Below, piece by piece: positions 16,833 to 26,048 of a stretch of 64,000 nt of DNA. The translations under genes were made by a program, and so were the position numbers. Every line of letters begins with the position of its first letter. The first letter of the stretch is position 1. Below the pieces are notes generated by a model. That model ran no database searches. It saw only the letters and a list, made by a program, of their open reading frames with translations, and was not told the origin of the DNA. The stretch is taken from assembly GCF_006539725.1 (NCBI RefSeq), contig NZ_BJNO01000014.1, forward strand, positions 85,314 through 149,313, read 5' to 3'. This DNA comes from Klebsiella terrigena. GTDB lineage: Bacteria > Pseudomonadota > Gammaproteobacteria > Enterobacterales > Enterobacteriaceae.

Positions 16833-17040
16833 TACCTTCTTTTAGCCCCCGCGATTGACCCCTTCTTTTTCTACCTTAGCTGAATCACCCTGCAAAACGA
16901 AGACGTTCGTTTTAGCGAACTGAACGGCAAGACGCCGCCACGCCTCAATGCACTCCTCGCTCAACGCTGTCGGGGATATTTCGAGAGGCAGGCAAGTGTC
17001 GGGAGCAGACAAGGGACATGATTCATGAACCAGATGCATA

Positions 17041-17065
17041 AAAAAGCCCCGCAGATTCGGGGCTT
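17041..17065 (-). terminator. Rho-independent terminator of the CigR-like gene
   Basis: AAGCCCCG (17044-17051) and CGGGGCTT (17058-17065) form a strong stem. On the minus strand a T run follows (A residues at 17040-17045). It starts 16 bases after the stop of the CigR-like gene. Confidence 0.75.
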
Positions 17066-17081
17066 ACGGAAACAGGATGTC

Positions 17082-17597
17082 TTAATCGAAAACACCGTTA
17101 ATGATGGAAGTCACAATGGCCGTGCTTAAAGCAACAAGCACCAAATCATCGCCAACGGCTCGCCATTCGTAGCCCGGGTAATATGGCAAATCGTTAATCA
17201 TTGATACTGGTAATGTTTTCTTCGCAATACCTGGAGGTAATGGTTTACCTCGCACGACATTTTTAGCGATACCCGGAGGGAGCGCCTTATAGCCGACAAG
17301 ACCATAATTTACCGCATATGAGCGAGCACGAGAGAAGCTGATATCGGCGTCGACATGGTCTGGTTTACCGTAATTCTTGCGCTTCCCATGAGCCTCATTC
17401 GATTTTTCGTTACTTTGACCTTTATTCCCGTTGTCCGCGCTTTTTCCGCTGTTGCCATGGTTACCACTATTACCGTGATTAGCGCCACCATTGCTTTGCC
17501 CACCACCATTACCTGGGTTTGCAAAAACCGGTGAGGCGAGGACCGCCAGAGAGATAACCGCCGCCAGTGCAGTTTGAAGAGTGCGACGCTTAAACAT
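17082..17597 (-). CDS. CigR-family (RcnB-like) periplasmic/inner-membrane protein
   Basis: A 171-residue secreted protein. A signal peptide (to about ASPVFA) is followed by a low-complexity Gly/Asn/Ser/His linker (about residues 29-70), a basic segment, two PPGIAK motifs (LPPGIAKNVVRGKPLPPGIAK) and a C-terminal hydrophobic helix (LVLVALSTAIVTSIINGVF). This architecture is that of CigR, known from Salmonella as an anti-virulence regulator of the type III secretion ATPase/effector system, and common in enterobacteria without it. Start at 17597 is nine bases after CAGGA; an ATG at 17606 abuts that same motif and is less likely. Its role outside Salmonella is unknown. Confidence 0.75.
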   Translation of the reverse strand: MFKRRTLQTALAAVISLAVLASPVFANPGNGGGQSNGGANHGNSGNHGNSGKSADNGNKGQSNEKSNEAHGKRKNYGKPDHVDADISFSRARSYAVNYGLVGYKALPPGIAKNVVRGKPLPPGIAKKTLPVSMINDLPYYPGYEWRAVGDDLVLVALSTAIVTSIINGVFD

Positions 17598-17961
17598 GAT
17601 GTTCATTCCTGTAGTGTAGAAACACACTTTGAAGATATGTCAGAGCTATAAACCTAACAATCTCATGATTTCTTATTTCTAAATATTTTCCCATGGACGG
17701 CTTAATCTTGCGCCATGACGGGCATGGCGGGGAGATAGAGGTCGGTTGATAAGGACGTGACCGCCATTAATGCGCTGAGAATAAGTACAAAGGCAAGCGT
17801 GGCTTTTTAGCCGGCGCTGACCGCGTTCGTGCCTGTGGACTCAGCATGATGATCCGTCCGGATATAATGAGATAGACGCATGTTAACCGGTTTGTGCCTG
17901 CGGATAATGGCAGGCAGGAGGATAGGCATTATGAGCAGCATTCATGAATGCTTCGCTGGCC

Positions 17962-18297
17962 TCAGAACAGGAAGACGCGATATATCACCGCCATTACCCC
18001 AACGTTCAATATTACGCTGATAAAAAAATGACGCCGAAAGGGCTGCTTTTGCGTCTTATGGCGAAAGAGCTGCTGGCCCACTATCGCCCCCGGCCATCCG
18101 CCCACCAGCCCAAAAATAAGCAACGTCATTTCCGGGACTCTGCGCCAGGCCCTGCGGGCCGCCATTTTATCGACGCCATAAATCGCCAGCGTCAGCGCGT
18201 TAACAAGTAAGAACCATATAGCCAAAGGATGGGGAAGAAATAAGCAGACCAGCGCCGCTAAGCCGAGAAGAAGATAACAAAAGCGATTGAGGTTCAT
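17962..18297 (-). CDS. DUF1294-family inner-membrane protein
   Basis: A 111-residue protein with four hydrophobic segments. The family signature runs YGVDKMAARRAWRRVPE, then GGWPGAIVGQQLFRHKTQK. DUF1294 domains occur alone or fused to cold-shock domains; the function is unknown. Alone here, facing left, with no clear operon partner. Confidence 0.8.
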   Translation of the reverse strand: MNLNRFCYLLLGLAALVCLFLPHPLAIWFLLVNALTLAIYGVDKMAARRAWRRVPEMTLLIFGLVGGWPGAIVGQQLFRHKTQKQPFRRHFFISVILNVGVMAVIYRVFLF

Positions 18298-18692
18298 TGG
18301 CGAGGGATAACATTTATAAGCTGAAACAGGAGGCTACTATACCCGATACCTGCCCCGGGCAGTATCCTGGAGTAGGCGACAATCATCCGGGCTCTCCACG
18401 CCGCTGACAAACGGCCGCCGAGCTCCAGCCAGTAGCATCCGCTCCCCGGCAATTTATAGATAAGTTATGTTTATCAGCAGCGCAATAGTCTTCACCTTAA
18501 CTACCGCTGGACTGCATCAGGCCCCGCTGAAAGTACGTTGCTTTAACGATCCCAGATGCGTAGACGCAGCTGCCGACCGCTACCGTTACTCATCTTAATA
18601 GCGAGAGAAAAATGCGCTAAAGAGGATAGTGACGCGCGACAAGGTTGATGAAAAGCCGGTATCACCTCTTCTGCGATACCGGCCGAACGATC
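18298..18692. other. Intergenic region without recognised features
   Basis: No gene, RNA or strong terminator is seen. The stretch should hold the promoter of the DUF1294 gene and the 3' end of the methyltransferase transcript, but neither signal is clear. Confidence 0.4.
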
Positions 18693-19439
18693 TTACCGCT
18701 GCATTAGCGCAAACACGCCCCAACCAAAGTATTCCCGGGTGAAGGTGACATGGCGTTGAGGCGATATCGTTAGCTCCCGTCGGACTTCCCCGGCAAAGTC
18801 ATCGTCCGGATTGTCCTCCAGCCAGCGCCGCATAGTGAGCCATTTCGCCGCTTCATATCTGTCCCAACCTTCCTGGTCTGCCAGCACCATTTCCACCACA
18901 TCGTATCCGAGCTCGTCGAAAGAGCCGGCCAGCTCAGGAAGGGATAGAAAATCATGCACGGCTGCGACGCCGCAGGCTTTAGCGATCTCTTCCGTCGCCG
19001 GCAGTTGACGCCAGTACGGCTCCCCAATAAGCATGATGCCGCCGGGTTTAAGACTTTTTGCCAGCAGCGCGATCGTTCCGGCGACGCCTCCGGCAATCCA
19101 GGTGGCACCCACGCAGCCCACCACATCGTATTTTTCTTGCGCAACAAAACCGGCAGCATCGTTATGAATAAAATCGACCTGCCCGGCAACACCAAGCTCC
19201 TCAGCGCGGCACCTCGCCTGTTCGCTGAATAACCTGCTCATGTCGATGCCAGAACCGGTAATGCCATAGTCGCGTGCCCAGGTGCAGAGCATTTCGCCCG
19301 AGCCGCTGCCGAGGTCAAGCACCCGCGTGCCTGGCCGCATCCGCAATACGTTGCCGAGGGTGGTGTACTTCTCCGCCGTAAACGGATTATGAATACGGTG
19401 GGCGCTTTCGCTGATGGTAAAAATACGTGGAATATCCAT
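18693..19439 (-). CDS. yjhP: YjhP-like SAM-dependent methyltransferase
   Basis: A 248-residue class I methyltransferase. Motif I is VLDLGSGSGE, followed by an acidic residue in GIDMS, and a post-II segment GCVGATWIAGG. Sequence agrees closely with remembered E. coli YjhP from its start MDIPRIFTISES onward, so I chose ATG 19439 (AGGGA seven bases upstream) over ATG 19505. In E. coli the gene lies with yjhQ and yjhX (topAI). Here yjhX is immediately upstream but yjhQ is absent. Substrate unknown. Confidence 0.8.
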   Translation of the reverse strand: MDIPRIFTISESAHRIHNPFTAEKYTTLGNVLRMRPGTRVLDLGSGSGEMLCTWARDYGITGSGIDMSRLFSEQARCRAEELGVAGQVDFIHNDAAGFVAQEKYDVVGCVGATWIAGGVAGTIALLAKSLKPGGIMLIGEPYWRQLPATEEIAKACGVAAVHDFLSLPELAGSFDELGYDVVEMVLADQEGWDRYEAAKWLTMRRWLEDNPDDDFAGEVRRELTISPQRHVTFTREYFGWGVFALMQR

Positions 19440-19515
19440 TGCAGGGTCCCTGCTGTCGTTCCGTTTCATCGATGCTTCTATAAGAGTCGGGCGGTGATTT
19501 TTCACGGCGCTCTCC

Positions 19516-20141
<626 letters not shown>

Positions 20142-20534
20142 CTAACCGCGGCTGCCTAAATCGCGATCCTCCAGTTCCCCAACGAGAAGGTGAGTAAGCT
20201 CATCGCAGCGCAGGATGCGCCCGGATGCCAGGGTAAAACGCGCCATCACCGCAATTTCGCTCCGCTGGCCGCTCTTTTTATCCACTTTGACATGGTGATG
20301 AGTGAACACCGTATTCCCATCGCCGACAATGGCCAAAACCGAGAGGCTCATTCTGCTCGTCAGCGTTTTTAATAACGCCATATGCCCGACGAAGCCCTGG
20401 TAGTCGAGGCGCTTGCCATCCACCTGCTGCTGATAGTCAGGGGAGAAATAGCGGGCAATCTTTTCCTCCTCATGCTGAGGGTTCGTAATGATTTCGCGCA
20501 GGGCATCAATAACGATCTGGGTTTCTTTGCTCAT
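20142..20534 (-). CDS. NTF2-like (SnoaL-type) domain protein
   Basis: A 130-residue protein with the cone-shaped NTF2-like pattern: an N-terminal helix (MSKETQIVIDALREII), YFSPDYQQQVDG, then a C-terminal sheet ending HVKVDKKSGQRSEIAVMARF. Such proteins are often small isomerases, hydratases or ligand binders; none can be named here. Start at 20534, after AAGGAAG. Divergent from an AraC-family gene 91 bases away, suggesting joint control. Confidence 0.75.
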   Translation of the reverse strand: MSKETQIVIDALREIITNPQHEEEKIARYFSPDYQQQVDGKRLDYQGFVGHMALLKTLTSRMSLSVLAIVGDGNTVFTHHHVKVDKKSGQRSEIAVMARFTLASGRILRCDELTHLLVGELEDRDLGSRG

Positions 20535-20625
20535 TTGCTTCCTTAATGGGTGTATGTCGTCGCGCAACGCCGGGTTGAATGAAGGTTAGAGGATCGCGGC
20601 CGTGGTACGATAACCGTATTCAGAC

Positions 20626-21402
20626 ATGATATACGGCCAATCAGCCATGATGATGCGCATCGAAACCTTTGATTATCAGCGAGGCCACGTCACCGAGTGG
20701 CACGAGCATGACGGCGGTCAGTTCTACTGGCTTACAAGCGGCATCATGGTCGTTGAGACCGAGCAGGCGCAGTGGACGGTCACGCCGGGCTCCGTGGGAT
20801 GGTTTCCCGCCGGCCTTCGCCACAGGGCCCAGGTGCCGGGCCAGCTCAGCGGGACAAGCCTCTACCTTCACGCATCGACCGGCGCGGGGCTGCCGCCAAC
20901 GCCCGGGATCTACGGTGCCGATAGCTTCATTCAGGCTCTGCTGGAGCGCCTGTGCGCCGGTCCCCGGCCGGGCTTTCCCGCAGATTACTCGCCCAGCCTG
21001 CTGTCGCTGCTGGCGGCTGAAATCGCCAATGCGGTCGAGCTTCCGCTGCAGCTGCTTTTGCCGACCGATCGCCGCGCGCGTAACGTTGCCGACCAGCTGC
21101 TCGCCCATCCGGACAGCCCGCTGACCCAGACGCAGCTGGCCCAGCGCTGGGGCCTCAGCGTTCGCTCTCTCAGCCGCCTGTTCCGCGAACAAACCGGCCT
21201 GAGCTTTTGCCAGTGGCGACAGCAGGCGAAGGTGGTCACGTCGCTCCAGTGGGTGCTGGCAAGGGAGCCGATCGCTGAGGTCGCCGCGCGCAGCGGCTAC
21301 GCCAACGTCAGCGCCTTTATCGAGGTATTTCGCGAACGCTTTGGCCGCACGCCCGGCCAGCTTCAGCTCGCCAGCGCTAAATCCCCCCTCGCCGGCGGCT
21401 AG
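20626..21402 (+). CDS. AraC-family regulator with N-terminal cupin domain
   Basis: A 258-residue protein: a cupin-like sensor domain (HVTEWHEHDGGQFYWL, then VTPGSVGWFPAGLRH) and a C-terminal AraC double HTH (LAQRWGLSVRSLSRLFRE, then IAEVAARSGYANVSAFIEVFRERFG). Start is uncertain: ATG 20626 and a run of ATGs at 20647 both lack a good ribosome site. Likely controls the divergent NTF2-like gene. The effector is unknown. Confidence 0.85.
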   Translation: MIYGQSAMMMRIETFDYQRGHVTEWHEHDGGQFYWLTSGIMVVETEQAQWTVTPGSVGWFPAGLRHRAQVPGQLSGTSLYLHASTGAGLPPTPGIYGADSFIQALLERLCAGPRPGFPADYSPSLLSLLAAEIANAVELPLQLLLPTDRRARNVADQLLAHPDSPLTQTQLAQRWGLSVRSLSRLFREQTGLSFCQWRQQAKVVTSLQWVLAREPIAEVAARSGYANVSAFIEVFRERFGRTPGQLQLASAKSPLAGG

Positions 21403-21490
21403 CGCTCGCTCGTCCCGGCGGGATAGTGCCGCGAAAAAGCCGGCTAACGCCCCGGTTTAGCGGCGGTATTACGCCATTGACAGCGCTAAC

Positions 21491-21502
21491 TGTAACGTTA
21501 CA
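21491..21502. promoter_or_regulatory. LacI-type operator before the TRAP-cluster lacI
   Basis: TGTAACGTTACA is a perfect 12-base palindrome with central CG, typical of LacI-family sites. The identical sequence occurs at 27203-27214 before the TRAP operon. It lies 91 bases before the lacI start, suggesting autoregulation. Confidence 0.7.
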
Positions 21503-21593
21503 CTAAACCGCTGTAGTTTATGAATCCCATCAAAAAAGCGATGCTGAAGGCGACGAAGACTCTGCCATTCACAAATTGCTGCAAAGGAGATGT

Positions 21594-22643
21594 ATGGCAA
21601 ACATTCGTGATGTCGCAAAGCACGCCGGCGTGTCGGTGAGTACCGTATCCAACGTGCTCAACGGGCGCACCGATCAGATGCGCGTTGAAACCCTGGCGCG
21701 TATCCAGCACAGCATGCAGGCGCTGAACTACCTGCCGAATCGGGTCGCCCAGCAGCTAAAAACGGGGCAGGCAAAAATGATCGGTCTGCTGGTGCCTTCG
21801 ATCGTTAACCCCAGCTTTGCCTCGCTGGTGCGCGAAGTGGATCTGGCGGCGAAAAAACGCTTCTATCGGGTGCTGATCGGCAATACCTATCGGCAGATCG
21901 AAGAAGAAGAGGCCTTTATTGCCGATATGTTTGCCCACGGCGTGCGCGGGATCATCGTCGCCGCCTGCGACATTGAAAAGCCGCATTTTGCCCAGGCCGC
22001 CGCGCAGGGCATGATGATGGTCAACTATGACAGCCGGATGCCCACCGGGGCTGAATCCGGCGGCCTGGCGCTCGACAGCGTCTCTATGGATAACATCGAA
22101 GCAGGCCGCATGGCCGCCGAGCATCTTATCGCCCGCGGATGTCGGCGCCTGATCTTTACCACCGTCGCCGGCATGACCTCCAGCCGGGCGCACAAAATTG
22201 AAGGCTTTCTTAGCGCGGTGCGCCGCCACGGCCTCTATTACGACGGGATGATTGTCGAAGAGCAAACCATGGCGGCCTACGGCGACACGGAAATGACCGA
22301 GCTGGGCCGCTCGCTGGCGAAAAAGATCTGCCAGCAGTCGCAGCGTCCTGACGGGGTGGTCGCCATTAACGACGCGCTGGGCATTGGGCTGATGGCCGGC
22401 CTGCACGAGGCCGGGATCAGCGTTCCCGGGGAGATCTCGATTATCGGCATTGATAATATCCCGCTCTCCGGGCTGGTTTATCCCGGGCTGACCTCCATCA
22501 TGCCGCCGCTGGCAGAGATGGCCGAGGTGATGGTCGAGCGGTTAATTGAGCGGATAGAGAACCCGACGCTTTCGCCCGCCGAGTTTCTGTTCCCTCCCGC
22601 GCTGGTCCGTCGGCAATCGGTACGCGAGGCGCCCGCGTCCTGA
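21594..22643 (+). CDS. LacI-family repressor of the TRAP/SDR operon
   Basis: A 349-residue LacI/GalR protein: headpiece MANIRDVAKHAGVSVSTVSN, hinge, then effector domain (MIGLLVPSIVNPSFASLV, then GVVAINDALGIGLMAGLHE and ISIIGIDNIPLSGL). ATG 21594 is four bases after AAGGAG. It converges on the TRAP operon, sharing a terminator at 22666-22699. Matching TGTAACGTTACA palindromes lie before both units. The inducer is likely the sugar acid taken up by the TRAP system. Confidence 0.92.
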   Translation: MANIRDVAKHAGVSVSTVSNVLNGRTDQMRVETLARIQHSMQALNYLPNRVAQQLKTGQAKMIGLLVPSIVNPSFASLVREVDLAAKKRFYRVLIGNTYRQIEEEEAFIADMFAHGVRGIIVAACDIEKPHFAQAAAQGMMMVNYDSRMPTGAESGGLALDSVSMDNIEAGRMAAEHLIARGCRRLIFTTVAGMTSSRAHKIEGFLSAVRRHGLYYDGMIVEEQTMAAYGDTEMTELGRSLAKKICQQSQRPDGVVAINDALGIGLMAGLHEAGISVPGEISIIGIDNIPLSGLVYPGLTSIMPPLAEMAEVMVERLIERIENPTLSPAEFLFPPALVRRQSVREAPAS

Positions 22644-22665
22644 AGCAGGCGCGTTCCGCTGCGGT

Positions 22666-22699
22666 AAAAGAGAAGCGCCCGGGGCGCTTCTCTTTTTTT
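22666..22699 (+). terminator. Strong two-way terminator between lacI and the RbsD/FucU-like gene
   Basis: AAAAGAGAAGCGCC (22666-22679) pairs with GGCGCTTCTCTTTT (22683-22696), with a T run to 22699. The complementary A run allows it to serve the convergent leftward operon as well. Confidence 0.85.
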
Positions 22700-23118
22700 C
22701 ATACCAGCGTCGGCCCGACGGTGAGCAGAATATTGGCAAAGCGTCGGGTTTCGCCAGACGCGATGACCAACAGCGTATCCGATGATTTTGCCTGTGCGTA
22801 AAAGGCGTTGCGCTCAATATATTCAAGCTCGGTCGTCTGCGTCAGAACCTGGCGATATTCGCGCGCAATAGTATTATCAAACTCGGGCGGGCTGGCCATC
22901 AGCGTCGCTTTTTCAACGCTAATATAGCCAAGAATTTTTTGCAGGATCGTCACGCTGCCAATTAAGCCGGGAGAAAAGTTCAGGTACACAATCCGCGCCT
23001 GCGCTGCGCTGTTGGTCAAAATAGAATAATTAGCATCGGCAATAAGAATATTGGCCTTATGCCCGCACAGCGCCAGCGCCTGGAGTAAATCAGGATGGAT
23101 AATATCGGATTTAATCAT
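22699..23118 (-). CDS. RbsD/FucU-family sugar mutarotase-like protein
   Basis: A 139-residue RbsD/FucU fold protein. The N-terminal segment HPDLLQALALCGHKANILIADANY carries the conserved catalytic H (GHKA..I.DANYP pattern) of the family. RbsD and FucU speed interconversion of pyranose/furanose or alpha/beta forms of free sugars, which fits a pathway taking up an unphosphorylated monosaccharide. It is the last gene of the leftward TRAP operon. Start ATG 23118; an in-frame TTG precedes it. Confidence 0.8.
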   Translation of the reverse strand: MIKSDIIHPDLLQALALCGHKANILIADANYSILTNSAAQARIVYLNFSPGLIGSVTILQKILGYISVEKATLMASPPEFDNTIAREYRQVLTQTTELEYIERNAFYAQAKSSDTLLVIASGETRRFANILLTVGPTLV

Positions 23119-23164
23119 CAATACGCTCTCGTAATACGGGCGGCGTTAACCGCCCGGCTTTCCG

Positions 23165-23929
23165 CTATGCCCGGTAAATACCGCCGTTTATGTCAATTGT
23201 CGCCCCGGAAATAAAGCCATCGTATTCGGAGGCAAGGAAACAGATGGCTCTCGCGACATCCTCCGGCGTGCCCGCCCGGCCCAGCGGGATCTCCTGGACC
23301 GTGCGATCGGCAGATTCCTGGGTGGTGTGCTGGTTATGGAAACGCGTTCCCAGAATCAGGCCCGGGGCGACCGCGTTGACCCGAATGCCAAACTCCCCCA
23401 GCTCGGCGGCAAGCGATCGCGTCCACGTCAGCACCGCGCCTTTCGTCGTAGAGTAGACCAGCGAACCCGAGTGCCCGCCGGAGCGCCCGGCCAGCGAGGC
23501 CAGATTGACGATGCTGGCGCCGTTCGCGGCGCTCTTCAGCCACGGCAGCGCCTGCTGGGTCACGTTGAGCATGGTGGTCATATTGACGTCAATAACGGTC
23601 CGCCAGAAGTGGGCGTCAATCTCGCCGAGCCACTTGCGCCCGATGATGCCGCCGACGTTGTTGATCAAAATATCGATACCGCCTAAAAACTCTGCCGCCT
23701 CCGCCACGCAGCGGGCGGCGTCCGCCTCATCGGTTAAATCGGCACGGCCGCAGGCCGCTTTGCGCCCTTTTTGTTCGGCAATCGCCATCAGCTCTTTGGG
23801 CCCCTCTTCGCCGCTGAAATAGTGAATATAAATATCGCATCCCGCCTCAATTAATTTTCTTGCGGTCTCTTTTCCAATACCCTGTTCAGCACCGGTAATA
23901 AATACTTTTTTTGCCGTTAACAATCCCAT
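23165..23929 (-). CDS. Short-chain dehydrogenase in the TRAP operon
   Basis: A 254-residue classical SDR: cofactor loop TGAEQGIGK (12-20), NNVGG (90-94), catalytic S144, Y159 and K163 (YSTTK), and the C-terminal FLASEYDGFISGATIDINGG found in gluconate-5-dehydrogenase and 3-oxoacyl reductase-like enzymes. AGGAG lies six bases before the ATG. Placed between the TRAP transporter and the mutarotase-like gene, it probably oxidises or reduces the imported sugar or sugar acid. Exact substrate unknown. Confidence 0.87.
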   Translation of the reverse strand: MGLLTAKKVFITGAEQGIGKETARKLIEAGCDIYIHYFSGEEGPKELMAIAEQKGRKAACGRADLTDEADAARCVAEAAEFLGGIDILINNVGGIIGRKWLGEIDAHFWRTVIDVNMTTMLNVTQQALPWLKSAANGASIVNLASLAGRSGGHSGSLVYSTTKGAVLTWTRSLAAELGEFGIRVNAVAPGLILGTRFHNQHTTQESADRTVQEIPLGRAGTPEDVARAICFLASEYDGFISGATIDINGGIYRA

Positions 23930-24050
23930 TTCAGACTCCTGTTATTCAGACTCATCGCACCAGAAAATAATATTTATCGCCTCGGGCAATTTTGGAACGT
24001 GGACGTCCCTGCCCCAGGCATAGTCAATTTCAGCTTGCGGATAATTATTT

Positions 24051-24075
24051 CGGCGGCATAGCAACGGTGCCGCCG
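24051..24075 (-). terminator. GC hairpin between TRAP permease and SDR genes
   Basis: CGGCGGCA (24051-24058) and TGCCGCCG (24068-24075) form a stem inside the operon, 25 bases after the permease stop, without a U tract. It may partly attenuate or process the transcript, lowering expression of the two downstream enzyme genes. Confidence 0.35.
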
Positions 24076-24099
24076 CCTTGTACTCGATTAACGCAACGC

Positions 24100-25974
24100 T
24101 TAGTAACCCGCCAGACCCGGCAGCCAGGTGGTTAACGGTGGCACCATCGCCACGATAATGATGCCGACCAGAACCACCGCCAGGTATTTCGCCATCGGCC
24201 GGATCACGTGCTTCATCTCCACGCCGCAGATGGCGCAGGTGGTATATAGGCCCAGCCCAATGGGCGGTGAAAATAGCCCAAAGCCCATTGCCAGAATCAT
24301 GACGATGCCGAAATGCAGCGGATTGAATCCAAGCTGCACGGCAATCGGCACCAGAATCGGGGCAAAGATAATCAGGGCCGGCGCGCCTTCCAGCACCGCG
24401 CCGAAGATAATCAAAATCACGATGGTGAGCAGCAGGAACAGCCAGGCCCCCTGCTCAACGCCAATACCGACCAGCAGCCCGGCGATTTGCTGCGGGATCA
24501 TCTGTATGGTCAGCGCATAGGAGAGGCTGGTGGCGCAGGCGACGATAAACAGCAGCACCCCGGACATCGCGGCGATATCAATAAACATCTTCACCGTGGC
24601 CTTAAACGTCAGCTCGCGAAAAGCCAGCCGGCCGACCACGATGGCGTAGATCACCGCAAAGGCGGAGATCTCGGTCGAGGTGGCGATCCCCATCATCACG
24701 CCACGACCGATCATAAAGATCATCACCAGCCCAACGGCGGCGCCAAGATAGAGCTGAGCGCGCGGGCGCAGTACGGGATAGGCCTCGCTGACGTTAATTT
24801 TGCCGCCAAAGCGGTTGGCGGCAATCATCAGCAGCACCAGCAGACAGGCCGCGGGCACCAGGCCGGCAATAAACAGCGCCCCGATTGAGATATTGGCTAC
24901 AAAGCCCATCACGATCAGGTTTACGCACGGTGGAATGGTTTCGGCCATCACCGCCGAGGCGGCGAAAACGCCGGCTGCCTCCTCTCCGTCCTGCTTCGCC
25001 CGTCGTACCGCCGGCATCAGCACGCCGCCCACCGCGGCGACGTCCGCCAGCTTGGAGCCTGAAATGCCCGAGAAGAAAGCCATCGACAGGACGGTGGTCA
25101 TGTTTAAACCGCCGCGAAAGCGCCCCATACCCCGCACGATAAGCTCCACGAGGCGCGTGGACATGCCGTTGATCTCCATCGCCGCGCCGGCGAGCAAAAA
25201 GAAGGGGATCGCCAGCAGGACAAAGTGATCGACCCCGGCCGCAACCTGCTGGGAGAAGAAGACAAACGGCAGCGACGGATCGCAGATAAAGAACACCATC
25301 GCCGACATGCCGAGGGTGAAGGCGATCGGCACGCCGGCGAGAATACCGAGGACGAAGCAGATAAGCATCAGCCCCGCCGCCGCGCTGGCCGGGTCGGCCA
25401 TCAGCGACAGCTTGACGTAGCCAAGCGCGGCGAGCGCGAGGATCCCGGCGCCGCTGAGCAGCACGACCCTGGCGCGTTCACGTAAGGCCAGCTCCAGCGC
25501 GGCGACCATCATCACCAGCGAGCCAATCAGCACCGGGATCACGTAGATGACCTGCGGTAAACCGGTTTCGGTGGTCTGCACCCGCGCGGCCTGAACCAGG
25601 TCATAGCTGGAGACAACCAGCCCGACGGACACCAGGAACAGGATCCAGCGGCTGGCGTGCACCACGTACGGCCGAACGTGCTGCGGCAGAAAGCGCAGGA
25701 ACAAATCGACGCCGATATGCCCCCCTCTTGCCGTCGACGTTGCGACACCAAAAAATACCAGCGCAATCATCAGCGCCCGCGCCACCTCTTCCGCCCAGTG
25801 AATCGGGGAGTGCAGCGCATAGCGCCAGATAACGGAGGCGAAAACCACCAGCACGTTGATAAACAGCACCAGCGCCCCGGCCCAGGCGGTCAGGGTCGTC
25901 AAAAATCGACTTAGCCTGCCGAGCAGCGCCAGCGCGACGCACTCATCCTTTGCTTTAATAGAGATATCAGCCAT
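24100..25974 (-). CDS. TRAP transporter, fused small and large permease subunits (DctQM)
   Basis: A 624-residue fusion. Residues about 1-185 are the four-helix DctQ domain (SVIWRYALHSPIHWAEEVARALMI over two segments). From about 195 a DctM domain follows with the hallmarks IAFTLGMSAMVFF, FSGISGSKLADVAAVGG and FSPPIGLGLYTTCAICGVEM. TRAP systems import carboxylates with sodium using a periplasmic binding protein. Start at 25974, six bases after GAGAG; upstream ATGs (25998, 26010) are less well placed. The binding-protein gene precedes it by 74 bases. Confidence 0.92.
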   Translation of the reverse strand: MADISIKAKDECVALALLGRLSRFLTTLTAWAGALVLFINVLVVFASVIWRYALHSPIHWAEEVARALMIALVFFGVATSTARGGHIGVDLFLRFLPQHVRPYVVHASRWILFLVSVGLVVSSYDLVQAARVQTTETGLPQVIYVIPVLIGSLVMMVAALELALRERARVVLLSGAGILALAALGYVKLSLMADPASAAAGLMLICFVLGILAGVPIAFTLGMSAMVFFICDPSLPFVFFSQQVAAGVDHFVLLAIPFFLLAGAAMEINGMSTRLVELIVRGMGRFRGGLNMTTVLSMAFFSGISGSKLADVAAVGGVLMPAVRRAKQDGEEAAGVFAASAVMAETIPPCVNLIVMGFVANISIGALFIAGLVPAACLLVLLMIAANRFGGKINVSEAYPVLRPRAQLYLGAAVGLVMIFMIGRGVMMGIATSTEISAFAVIYAIVVGRLAFRELTFKATVKMFIDIAAMSGVLLFIVACATSLSYALTIQMIPQQIAGLLVGIGVEQGAWLFLLLTIVILIIFGAVLEGAPALIIFAPILVPIAVQLGFNPLHFGIVMILAMGFGLFSPPIGLGLYTTCAICGVEMKHVIRPMAKYLAVVLVGIIIVAMVPPLTTWLPGLAGY

Positions 25975-26048
25975 CTTGAACTCTCTGTGTAAGGTCATGG
26001 ATATCATCACAGGCTCGCCGCGAAGGGCGGGCGAGCCGACGCTCCCCG

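Noticed and set aside
16842..17039. 65-codon leftward frame beside the DUF7661-like gene
   Set aside because: Its ATG lies in the U tract of the CigR-like gene's terminator, with no ribosome site and no family resemblance.
20641..22406. Long leftward frames opposite the AraC and LacI genes (20641-21192, 21756-22406)
   Set aside because: Antisense shadows of well-identified genes; composition and lack of domains argue against coding.
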